The notes under the pieces were generated by a model, which was given only the letters and a program-made list of their open reading frames with translations, did not search any database and was not told the origin of the DNA. From Dechloromonas sp. (GTDB lineage: Bacteria > Pseudomonadota > Gammaproteobacteria > Burkholderiales > Rhodocyclaceae), in NCBI GenBank assembly GCA_017302355.1, contig JAFLDQ010000046.1, forward strand, positions 1-23,172: a DNA stretch of 23,172 bases, given 5' to 3'. Shown in pieces: positions 9,013 to 15,640 of the stretch; position 1 is the first letter of the stretch, and the number at the start of each line of letters is the position of its first letter. A program made the translations under genes and the position numbers.

Positions 9013-9599
9013 GACCAGCCCCAGAACAGGAAGATGCTGAAGATGTGGCCCAGCGCCAGGACGGCGAAGACGATGAAGATCGGAATATGCACTTTGCGCC
9101 ACTTCGTCATGGCATCCAGAGTGACGGCATCCCAGAACACGGCGCGCTCGATATCTTCCCTGGACATCCCCCGCAACTGATAGTGGTCACGCTGCCCCAG
9201 GACATGCTCGCGGGAACGGCCAAGCAGCAACTTTCCCACCATGCCGCTGATGACATTGACCCCCATCGCCACGGTCGCCAGCCACGGCAGGATGGCATTG
9301 AAGTGGATGCCGGCATGCAAGAGCACCATGAGCGATCCGAGCCAGGTGCCGATTTCGTGCATGCTGAGCCAGGACTTCATGCTGCCCGAGGTAATCGTCT
9401 TGCGCTTGCGCAGCGAATAGAACAGCGAGCCGATGATGAGCAAGGTACCGGGTATGCCCAGGTAGCGACCGATCCAGACCAGGTTGAAGCGATGCAGCAG
9501 GTAGTCGCCAATGACAGTGGCGACGCCCAGCACTGTCACCAGCAGCGTGAACGGCAGGATGTGGTTGCGCCAGAGCGAAGCGGTGCCGGGTGTGGTCAT
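9009..9599 (-). CDS. Diheme membrane cytochrome b
   Basis: The 196-aa product has about four membrane helices. His81 and His95 in one helix and His171 and His185 in another are each 14 residues apart, the spacing expected for two stacked b hemes across the membrane; His99 is extra. This resembles the heme core of ferric-reductase and cytochrome b561-type proteins but without a flavin domain. The gene starts 1 nt after the stop of the FAD/2Fe-2S reductase and overlaps the octaheme cytochrome by 4 nt. This supports electron flow from cytosolic reductase through membrane b hemes to the periplasmic cytochrome. The exact family name cannot be settled by eye. Confidence 0.85.
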   Translation of the reverse strand: MTTPGTASLWRNHILPFTLLVTVLGVATVIGDYLLHRFNLVWIGRYLGIPGTLLIIGSLFYSLRKRKTITSGSMKSWLSMHEIGTWLGSLMVLLHAGIHFNAILPWLATVAMGVNVISGMVGKLLLGRSREHVLGQRDHYQLRGMSREDIERAVFWDAVTLDAMTKWRKVHIPIFIVFAVLALGHIFSIFLFWGWS

Positions 9600-9600
9600 G

Positions 9601-10902
9601 TCAGGCCTCCAGCGTCACGTTGGTTTTGGGGGTGCAGACACACATCAGGCAGGTGCCGGGTTCGGGATCGTAGTCCGGCGATTGCCGGTAGGTAACTTCT
9701 CCGGAGCGGATCGTCGTCTGGCAGGTGCCACAGCCCCCGGCGCGGCAACCGGAATCGATGGCGATGCCCTGGGATTCAGCGAATTCCAGCAAAACGCCCG
9801 ACTGCGGCGACCACTGGGCCTGTTTGCCGGATTTGGCAAAGGTCACCGTGATGTCATTGGCTGAGGCTGCCACGGTACTCTCGGCGGCTACGGCGGCCGG
9901 TGTGCGACGCTTGATGGACGCCGGTCCGAAGGCTTCGAAGTGGATGTGCGAATCGGGGACGCCCCAGTCTTCCAGTGCCGGCACCAGGGTTTCCATCATC
10001 GGTGTGGGGCCGCAAATGTAATAGTGATAAGGCTTCAGTGGCAATTCCATGCGGAACAGATCCACGCCGACACGTCCATGGTGCTGGAAGTCCTTGCCCA
10101 GTTGATCTTCAGGCAGAGGATCGCTGAAGCAGAAGCGCACGTGGATATTGGGGTTGGCAGCAGCGATGGCGTTCAGATGTGCGGCAAATGCGGTTTCCTT
10201 GCAGTTGCGCACGCCATAGAAGAACCAGACCTCGCGCCCGGGCTGATGCGCCTGGCACCAGTTGAGCATGCTGAGCATCGGCGTGATGCCGATGCCGCCA
10301 GCGATCAGGATGATGGGGCTGCTGCCTGGTTCCAGATAAAAGTGGCCCGAGGGGGCGCGAACCTGAAGTGTCGTACCGACCGGAATATGGTCATGGAAGA
10401 AGTTCGAGGAGCGACCCGGGGGAAGGTCGCTCCTCGGCGGGGGAGGCACCCGCTTGATCGAAACACGGTAGCGATCAGCCTGTGGTGCAGCCGACAGGGA
10501 GTAGCAGCGGATGATCTGCTCGGTGCCGCTACCGTCGGCCTTGGGCACGTCCAGCCGAAAGGTCAGAAACTGGCCGGGTTTGAATGAAGGAAGCGGCTGC
10601 CCGTCTTCCGGAACCAGGTAAAAGGAACAGATCGACCGCGTCGCGTCCTCGATTTCCCGGCGATCGACGCGGAGGTTTCTGAACCCGCTCCAGGCAGCTG
10701 GGGATGCCGGCTCCGGCGTGCCTGAAATGACTTGCGCTTGAGGGGCGGGCTCTTCTTCGCCTGGACGCAAGCGATGACGAAGAGCCTGATACTCGCCCCA
10801 ATGCCGCCAGAAGCTGATACCCAGCCACAACGCAAGTTGCAGCGTAATCCCCAAGACGATCCAGAGCAGCAAGGAGGCAGAGGTCATTTCCGGTGGCACC
10901 AT
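9601..10902 (-). CDS. Membrane-anchored FAD/NAD(P)H reductase with 2Fe-2S domain
   Basis: The 433-aa product has one N-terminal membrane helix (about residues 11-31), then a ferredoxin-reductase FAD domain with RCYSLS (132-137). A nucleotide-binding domain follows with GGIGITPMLSM (202-212) and YICGPTPMMETL. A plant-type ferredoxin domain has cysteines 386, 391 and 394 and a CLMCVC cluster (418-423). The order matches hybrid-cluster-protein reductases and oxygenase reductases, but the membrane anchor and the coupled cytochrome b and c genes suggest that it oxidises NAD(P)H for the membrane chain. The start is ATG 10902 or ATG 10887; neither has a strong ribosome-binding site. Confidence 0.88.
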   Translation of the reverse strand: MVPPEMTSASLLLWIVLGITLQLALWLGISFWRHWGEYQALRHRLRPGEEEPAPQAQVISGTPEPASPAAWSGFRNLRVDRREIEDATRSICSFYLVPEDGQPLPSFKPGQFLTFRLDVPKADGSGTEQIIRCYSLSAAPQADRYRVSIKRVPPPPRSDLPPGRSSNFFHDHIPVGTTLQVRAPSGHFYLEPGSSPIILIAGGIGITPMLSMLNWCQAHQPGREVWFFYGVRNCKETAFAAHLNAIAAANPNIHVRFCFSDPLPEDQLGKDFQHHGRVGVDLFRMELPLKPYHYYICGPTPMMETLVPALEDWGVPDSHIHFEAFGPASIKRRTPAAVAAESTVAASANDITVTFAKSGKQAQWSPQSGVLLEFAESQGIAIDSGCRAGGCGTCQTTIRSGEVTYRQSPDYDPEPGTCLMCVCTPKTNVTLEA

Positions 10903-10955
10903 GATTTTGTCATTCTGTCACATTCAGCTTAAGGAACCCATAATCAACATCCGTT

Positions 10956-11240
10956 TCAATCATCATCGTGCTCGCGTCCTTTCGAGCGACGATCACGTCG
11001 ATCATCCTTGGGCAAGGGCTTGTCACCCCAGGCAGCACGATAAGCCTCGGCAGAAGTGAAACGGCATTTCTTGTTTGCACCCACCTTGCCCAGCAGGATC
11101 GTATTGGGTTTGGCTGGAATGCCGGTATGCGCCCGAATCTCTGCTCTGATCTGATCGCAGGATTCCTCCTGACTTACAGGAGCAGCCGCATGAACTGAGG
11201 AAACGGACAAAGCAAACAGGATAAGTGGGATGACCTTCAT
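10956..11240 (-). CDS. Small secreted protein of unknown function (94 aa)
   Basis: The product has a signal peptide (residues 1-19, ending SSVHAAA). A short domain follows with two cysteines (C28, C59: EESCDQIRAEI and NKKCRFTSAEAY) that could form a disulfide, and a charged tail ends KGREHDDD. I recognise no family. ATG 11240 is preceded by GAGGGA, 7 nt upstream; this ribosome-binding site overlaps the left edge of the right 850-bp repeat. It lies 40 nt after the Gly-Met-rich gene and 53 nt before the reductase. A degraded relative of its 3' part is at 5695-5733. Confidence 0.75.
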   Translation of the reverse strand: MKVIPLILFALSVSSVHAAAPVSQEESCDQIRAEIRAHTGIPAKPNTILLGKVGANKKCRFTSAEAYRAAWGDKPLPKDDRRDRRSKGREHDDD

Positions 11241-11247
11241 GATTTCA

Positions 11248-12097
11248 TCCCTCTCGAAGCGCTTGTTGGCTGTATGCTCATCAGCGACCACGACCGCCCC
11301 CGGGCCCCATGCCTCCGCCCCCGGGGCCCATGCCTCCACCCCCGGGTCCCATGCCTCCACCCCCGGGTCCCATGCCTCCACCGCCGGGTCCCATGCCTCC
11401 GCCGCCGGTTCCCATGCCTCCGCCGCCGGCGGGCGGCTGGTCCGGCAGGGTGACGCCCTGGGCCTTGGCGCGTTCCTGCATGCGCTCGTGATGCTCCTTG
11501 CGAACCTGCTCCCTTTCCTCGGGGGTTTTCGCGGCGCGCATTTTCGCGCGTTGTTCATTACGCTCTTGCTGCGTCATGATCTGGCTGCCATAGATCGTCT
11601 CTTGCTGATCCGCCGCAAGCGTGACGCCGGCGGACAGGGTCAGGGCGGCGGCCAAGGCCGGGACAATTGCCGTTCGTTTCATCATCGTGGACTCCTGGTG
11701 AAATCGGGTTGATTCATTCGCGACCGCGATCACTGCAACCCGTTCAGTGACCGTGCCTGACATGGGATGGATGAGGAGAGGGCCTCACCGCATCTCGAAC
11801 GCTTCCTGGCGGAAGCTGAATTGGCCGTTCCCTAGGCTGCGCAGCTCCTGCTTGAGCTTTTCGCCCAGGCCGCGCGGCCCGCAGAACCAGATTTCGGACC
11901 GGCGTGCGCCGGTCTGTGCCGAGGCGACATCGGCCGCGCTCAATGTCTCTCCCTGCAGGGCGCCATGGACATGGAGGCGGATTCCGGGCAATGCGGCGCA
12001 GCTTGCCTCGAGGCGGGCGACGAATGGGTCATTCGCCCGATCGCGCGTACAGTAGTGGAGATCCGCGGAAACCGGACTCGCCGTCTGCTGCAGGGAA
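11248..12097. repeat. 850-bp direct repeat, right copy
   Basis: This is the partner of 5796-6645 in the same orientation, gapless, with 11 mismatches. Here the flavocytochrome part continues into the complete gene, so this copy keeps the intact flavocytochrome context. Its left edge lies in the leader of the 94-aa gene. The repeat ends are not inverted and no transposase lies in or near them, so this is a segmental duplication and not an insertion sequence. Confidence 0.97.
11281..11682 (-). CDS. Secreted Gly-Met-rich repeat protein, right copy
   Basis: This 133-aa protein is the same as the left copy except Leu22 in place of Phe in the signal peptide. It has a signal peptide, a charged Glu/Arg/His helix and a tail of six Met-led Gly heptads (codons at 11293-11427). 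This copy lies in the apparently intact order: it starts 102 nt after the flavocytochrome stop and ends 40 nt before the 94-aa gene. AGGAG precedes ATG 11682 by 9 nt. Regularly spaced methionines on a flexible glycine chain could bind a soft metal such as Cu(I) or Ag(I), but that is inference only. An alternative is a surface or matrix protein. Confidence 0.75.
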   Translation of the reverse strand: MKRTAIVPALAAALTLSAGVTLAADQQETIYGSQIMTQQERNEQRAKMRAAKTPEEREQVRKEHHERMQERAKAQGVTLPDQPPAGGGGMGTGGGGMGPGGGGMGPGGGGMGPGGGGMGPGGGGMGPGGGRGR

Positions 12098-13107
12098 TCG
12101 AGCCATGCCAGGAACGGAGTCACCCCGATCCCGCCGGCAATCCAGATCTGCCGGGCGCTCGCATCCTGGCGGGCGATATCGAAACGGCCATAGGGTCCCT
12201 CGACCTTGACGGCATGACCGACTTCCAGTCGCTTGCCCAGGGTGCGCGTGTAATCACCCAGGGCCTTGATCTGGAAGGCGATGTTTCGATCGCCCCGGTC
12301 CGCACTGGCAATCGTGAAAGGATGGGCGCCCTCCTTCTCGTCGAAGGTAATGAAGGCGAACTGGCCGGGGCGATGACCGCGCCAGTGGTTGTCGAGTTGG
12401 CAAGAGACGGCAAGCACATCCGGGACAGTCCGTTCGATGGCCGTCACCGTCCCGCTTGCCTGGCGGACTCGCCCGATGCGGCCGACCAACGAGTACAGGG
12501 CGCCATGGATCCCGGCAGCGCCAAGCAGCGCGATGAGGATGCCGGCTGGCTGCGTCCAGTAATCGGTCGGTGCGAGCATCGCCGCATGCAGCACCAGCAT
12601 CAGATAGAGCACCGGCATGGCCTGATGCAATACCCGCCAGGTCTTGTAGGGAAAGCGTTTCCACAACGTGATGACCAACATCGCCAGGACGAGGTAAAAC
12701 GCCCACTCCCCCATGTCCTTGGCCAGATCACGCATCACTTCGAGAAAGCCGGTGAAGGTCTCCTTGGGCACCCGTCCTTCGCGACCAATCCATGCCTTGA
12801 GGATATCTCCGACAACCTCCTTGACCAGCCAATGCACCACGGCGAAGCTCACTCCGAGAATGCCTGCCCACTTATGGGTCCGATAGACTCGATCCATGCC
12901 GCCAAGCGGGGTTTCAAGCCAAGTGGGACGGGTAGACAATAACATCGCCAGCGACATCAGGGCAAAGGAGAGCAGGCCGCTCAAATAGAGCGCTTCCTGG
13001 CGAATGACCCATGGCAGGCTGCCGCCACTGCCGCCGCCGGTGGCAAGCACATCCATTCCCCAAGCCAGCGAGACGATGGCGATTAGCGAACCGAGCAAGA
13101 TTTTCAT
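11785..13107 (-). CDS. Ferric-reductase/NOX-like transmembrane flavocytochrome b
   Basis: The 440-aa protein has about six membrane helices in residues 1-210, with heme ligand candidates H78 and H92 in one helix and H161 and H174 in another. An FAD domain follows with RPGQFAF (246-252) and HPFTIAS (262-268), then an NAD(P)H domain with GGIGVTPF (325-332) and WFCGPRG. This is the layout of the ferric reductase/NADPH oxidase family, which passes electrons from cytosolic NAD(P)H through two b hemes to an acceptor outside the membrane. AGGAG precedes ATG 13107. It lies 18 nt after the PepSY gene in the SHP-DHC operon, so periplasmic c hemes are plausible acceptors. Its 3' 313 bp are duplicated at 6333-6645. 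Confidence 0.9.
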   Translation of the reverse strand: MKILLGSLIAIVSLAWGMDVLATGGGSGGSLPWVIRQEALYLSGLLSFALMSLAMLLSTRPTWLETPLGGMDRVYRTHKWAGILGVSFAVVHWLVKEVVGDILKAWIGREGRVPKETFTGFLEVMRDLAKDMGEWAFYLVLAMLVITLWKRFPYKTWRVLHQAMPVLYLMLVLHAAMLAPTDYWTQPAGILIALLGAAGIHGALYSLVGRIGRVRQASGTVTAIERTVPDVLAVSCQLDNHWRGHRPGQFAFITFDEKEGAHPFTIASADRGDRNIAFQIKALGDYTRTLGKRLEVGHAVKVEGPYGRFDIARQDASARQIWIAGGIGVTPFLAWLDSLQQTASPVSADLHYCTRDRANDPFVARLEASCAALPGIRLHVHGALQGETLSAADVASAQTGARRSEIWFCGPRGLGEKLKQELRSLGNGQFSFRQEAFEMR

Positions 13108-13125
13108 GTCTGGACTCCTGATCGA

Positions 13126-13521
13126 TCATTTTCCGGCGGCAGGGCGAGCAGCGCCCTGCTGGGGCAGGTCATCACGGCAGCGCCGCTCGTTGCAGTCAGC
13201 CGAACTGCGCTGGCCGTTCCTTGCATGGTCACTGTCGTCTCTGTCGCGCTGCCGCTGGTCGATGACCGCCCCGGTCTGGGGATGGACATACAACTTCATT
13301 CGCCGGCCCGCCGGATCGGTTGCCTTGACCTCATAGCTGCCACTTTCCCGCTCGATCTTCTCGATGTTCCGATAGCCGGCGGCTTCCAGTCTGGCGTGAA
13401 CTTCCGGAATCGACAGCCATTTCGCCCTGTCGGCATTCGTCGAACGGATGTCCTGGGCATGGCTTGCGGCCGGGAAGAAGCCAGCGGTGGCCAGCAGTGA
13501 AGCGATGATTACTCTACGCAT
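13126..13521 (-). CDS. Periplasmic PepSY-domain protein
   Basis: The 131-aa product has a signal peptide (residues 1-22, ending PAASHAQ), then a PepSY-like unit: WLSIPEVHARLEAAGYRNIEKIERESGSYEVKATDPAGRRMKLYVHPQTG. The C-terminal tail is low-complexity, charged and carries two cysteines (DCNERRC). PepSY modules are small extracytoplasmic domains often found with two-component systems and heme or ferric-reductase proteins. GGAGGA precedes ATG 13521. It lies between DHC and the flavocytochrome with short gaps (37 and 18 nt), so it is surely in the operon. Its role could be sensory or in complex assembly; this is inference. Confidence 0.85.
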   Translation of the reverse strand: MRRVIIASLLATAGFFPAASHAQDIRSTNADRAKWLSIPEVHARLEAAGYRNIEKIERESGSYEVKATDPAGRRMKLYVHPQTGAVIDQRQRDRDDSDHARNGQRSSADCNERRCRDDLPQQGAARPAAGK

Positions 13522-13558
13522 GGTGAAATCCTCCTGTTCTGGTGGGTGTCGGAAAGGG

Positions 13559-14050
13559 TCAGTCTTCGTAATAGCCTTGCTCTGCCGCCGTGTGGCAGGC
13601 GGCGCAGTTCGCCTTGCTGCGCACCTCCTTGTGACGCCACTCCCAGTCGGGCACCTTGCGATGCTCGCTGACCCATTTGGGCAGTTCGGTGATGCGTTGC
13701 GGGGCGCTGCCCGGGTTCACTCCCTTGAGCAGTTTGCCGCTGTAGCGCTGACCGGCGGTATCGCCGGCATTGGCGACGAGATAGCGCGTGATCCTTTCGG
13801 CGGTGGCTGCATCGACGCTGGCGTTGTCGCCGAAATGCTTGTCCAGTTCGCCCATCATGCGTTTCCAGGAGCTGGCCGGAAGCATCGACGGGGCAAAGGC
13901 CAGATGGCAACTGCCACACTCTTCCTTGACGACCGGGTCGGCAACCGGGGCGAAGAAATGGCGGTCGCCGGCCTGGGCGCGCGCCAGGACAAGAGCAAGA
14001 AAGGCCACGGTCACCAGGCCGATGGCAAGCGGGCGATAGGGTATGGTCAC
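13559..14050 (-). CDS. DHC-type diheme cytochrome c
   Basis: The 163-aa product has an N-terminal signal or anchor (about residues 8-27) and two heme sites, CGSCH (45-49) and CAACH (149-153), one near each end. The text between (FAPSMLPASSWKRMMGELDKHFG) fits the DHC family, known as the electron donor to SHP in Rhodobacter and Shewanella. GGAGG precedes ATG 14050. It lies 21 nt after the SHP gene, the expected partner arrangement. It is therefore likely a soluble or tethered periplasmic electron carrier between membrane b hemes and SHP. Confidence 0.88.
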   Translation of the reverse strand: MTIPYRPLAIGLVTVAFLALVLARAQAGDRHFFAPVADPVVKEECGSCHLAFAPSMLPASSWKRMMGELDKHFGDNASVDAATAERITRYLVANAGDTAGQRYSGKLLKGVNPGSAPQRITELPKWVSEHRKVPDWEWRHKEVRSKANCAACHTAAEQGYYED

Positions 14051-14071
14051 GGCAGCCTCCTTCAGTTCGAA

Positions 14072-14473
14072 TTACTGACCAATCACGAAGGCGAGCCAGT
14101 CACCTTTCTCCTGCGGGGTGCATTCGCGCCCCATTACTTCGATGCAATTGCGCTTGAACCACTTTTCCACCTTGGCGGGATCGGTATAACGGGTTGGCGT
14201 CACCGACACGGCAACGGGTTCGATCGCCTTGCCGGTGGGTGCGCGACCGGCGCCGCGGGTATCCTTGCCGTGGCAGGTGGTGCACGACGGCGTATCCGGC
14301 TTGCCGCCGGAAAAGTTCTGCGTATGCAGGACCTGACCGCGCGCAGCCGAAAAACCCGTTGTCTTGGCGGCTGCGGCATACTGGGCCAGCAGGTCCTCGC
14401 GCGGGCCGGCGAGGGCGGCGGCGCCGAGTATCATGGCGACCATTCCCGGGGTGACGACCAACATGTTCTTCAT
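14072..14473 (-). CDS. shp: SHP-type high-spin cytochrome c (DUF1924)
   Basis: The 133-aa product has a signal peptide (about residues 1-22), one heme site CTTCH (64-68) and the C-terminal block KWFKRNCIEVMGRECTPQEKGDW. Sphaeroides heme protein (SHP) is a small c-type cytochrome whose heme iron has an Asn ligand that leaves on reduction, letting it bind O2 or NO. N109 is the natural candidate here, and C110/C118 could form the nearby disulfide. ATG 14473 is chosen for the signal peptide and AGGAG 6 nt upstream. It is the first gene of the minus-strand operon and faces the two-component operon across an operator-like array. The physiological substrate of SHP is not firmly known. Confidence 0.87.
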   Translation of the reverse strand: MKNMLVVTPGMVAMILGAAALAGPREDLLAQYAAAAKTTGFSAARGQVLHTQNFSGGKPDTPSCTTCHGKDTRGAGRAPTGKAIEPVAVSVTPTRYTDPAKVEKWFKRNCIEVMGRECTPQEKGDWLAFVIGQ

Positions 14474-14508
14474 GCGTTTCTCCTGGCGGTTGGCGGACTG
14501 TGGAACGC

Positions 14509-14581
14509 ACATTGCGCCACCACGTCTGAATGAATGCTGAATCGCCCGTTCAGCCTGCGTTCAGATGCGGGGCGCTAAAAG
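14509..14581. promoter_or_regulatory. Divergent operator array with an exact 11-bp period
   Basis: Four hexamers lie at exactly 11-bp steps: CTGAAT (14526-14531), CTGAAT (14537-14542), GTTCAG (14548-14553) and GTTCAG (14559-14564), each pair separated by 5 nt. GTTCAG is the reverse complement of CTGAAC, so the array is two tandem repeats facing each other. On each side, 11 nt beyond the last hexamer, stands a -10-like hexamer: CAATGT on the minus strand (14514-14509) and TAAAAG on the plus strand (14576-14581). Direct repeats with an 11-bp period are typical binding sites of OmpR-family regulators, and one is encoded at 14978-15640. Confidence 0.75.
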
Positions 14582-14609
14582 ATCAGGCAGGAAAACTGCG
14601 GAGTTGAAG

Positions 14610-14978
14610 ATGCCGTCGAGAATCGCCGCCCAATGGCGTCCCGCCCTGGCTGCCCATGTCATCCTGGTGACCCTGGCGATGCTGGGTGCGGGACCCGCTT
14701 TCGCATCGGACGACGCCGACCATGACCGTGCCCGTCAAGCCGTCGAGGCGGGTGACATTCTGCCCCTGCGGGCGATCCTCGAACGGGTCGAGCGCGACTA
14801 TCCCGGCCAGGTCATGGAGGTCGAGCTCGAGCGCGAAAAGGGCGAGTGGGTTTATGAAGTCAAGCTGTTGCGCAAGGGAGGGGCATTGATGAAGTTGAAG
14901 ATCCTCGCTCGCGACGGGACCATCGTCGGTTTCAAGGAAAAGCCGGGCAAGCCGCAGCGCCAGGGAGAGCCCCGCTGA
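14610..14978 (+). CDS. PepSY-domain periplasmic protein in the two-component operon
   Basis: The 122-aa product has a signal peptide (about residues 1-32, ending GAGPAFAS) and a PepSY-like domain: ARQAVEAGDILPLRAILERVERDYPGQVMEVELEREKGEWVYEVKLL. ATG 14610 is preceded by GGAG; the frame opens earlier at 14565 but that part overlaps the operator region. The stop TGA and the start of the response regulator share one base (TGATG at 14976-14980), so translation is coupled. PepSY proteins encoded with PhoP/QseB-type systems are thought to influence the sensor's periplasmic domain. A role as a signal-modulating partner of the kinase is inference. Confidence 0.87.
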   Translation: MPSRIAAQWRPALAAHVILVTLAMLGAGPAFASDDADHDRARQAVEAGDILPLRAILERVERDYPGQVMEVELEREKGEWVYEVKLLRKGGALMKLKILARDGTIVGFKEKPGKPQRQGEPR

Positions 14979-15640
14979 TGCGTATTCTGGTTGTCGAAGA
15001 CGAGCCGGCTCTGGCCGCGCAGCTTGCCGAAGGCATCCAGTCGGCCGGCTATGTCGTCGATGTGGCGCACAACGGGATCGACGGCCACTTCCTGGGGGAA
15101 AGCGAACCCTACGACGCCGCCGTGCTCGACATCGGCCTGCCGCAGATGGATGGCGTCACGGTACTCCGGAAATGGCGCGCGGCAGGCCGCACCTTGCCGG
15201 TGCTGATCCTGACGGCCCGCGATACTTGGCGGGAGAAAGTCGCCGGCATCGACGCCGGCGCCGACGACTACCTGACCAAGCCCTTTCACATGGAAGAGCT
15301 GCTGGCGCGGCTCCGCGCCCTGATACGCCGTGCCGGCGGTCATGCCAGCAGCGAACTGGTCTGTGGTCCACTGACGCTCGATACCCGCAGCAGCCGCGCC
15401 AGTGTGGAGGGAACCGCCCTGACGCTGACCAGCCATGAATACCGGGTGCTCGCCTACCTGATGCATCATCCGGGCGAGACCATCTCCCGCGCGGAACTGA
15501 CCGAACATATCTACGCCCAGGATTTCGATCGCGACTCGAATACGGTCGAGGTTTTCATCGCCCGCCTGCGCAAGAAACTGCCGCCGGGGATGATCGAAAC
15601 CGTGCGCGGACTGGGCTACCGGCTCAACCAGGCGCCATGA
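14978..15640 (+). CDS. OmpR-family response regulator
   Basis: The 220-aa product has a receiver domain with acidic pocket E7-D8-E9, phosphoacceptor Asp51 (VLDIGLPQMDG), Thr79 and Lys101 (DDYLTKPF), then a winged-helix DNA-binding domain (about 125-220) ending VRGLGYRLNQ. It belongs to the PhoP/QseB/PmrA subgroup by appearance. It is the middle gene of an overlapping trio: one base overlap with the PepSY gene before it and an ATGA overlap with the kinase after it. It probably binds the 11-bp-period array at 14526-14564 and controls both its own operon and the SHP-DHC operon. Confidence 0.95.
   Translation: MRILVVEDEPALAAQLAEGIQSAGYVVDVAHNGIDGHFLGESEPYDAAVLDIGLPQMDGVTVLRKWRAAGRTLPVLILTARDTWREKVAGIDAGADDYLTKPFHMEELLARLRALIRRAGGHASSELVCGPLTLDTRSSRASVEGTALTLTSHEYRVLAYLMHHPGETISRAELTEHIYAQDFDRDSNTVEVFIARLRKKLPPGMIETVRGLGYRLNQAP

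Noticed and set aside
10905..10927. CTGAAT and CAGAAT upstream of the FAD/2Fe-2S reductase as a second regulator site
   Set aside because: The spacing is 10 bp rather than 11, the second hexamer deviates and the orientation does not match the 14526-14564 array; too weak to claim co-regulation.
5796..12097. Composite transposon bounded by insertion sequences
   Set aside because: The repeats encode no transposase, have no terminal inverted repeats and no target duplication; they contain ordinary genes, so a segmental duplication is the better description.
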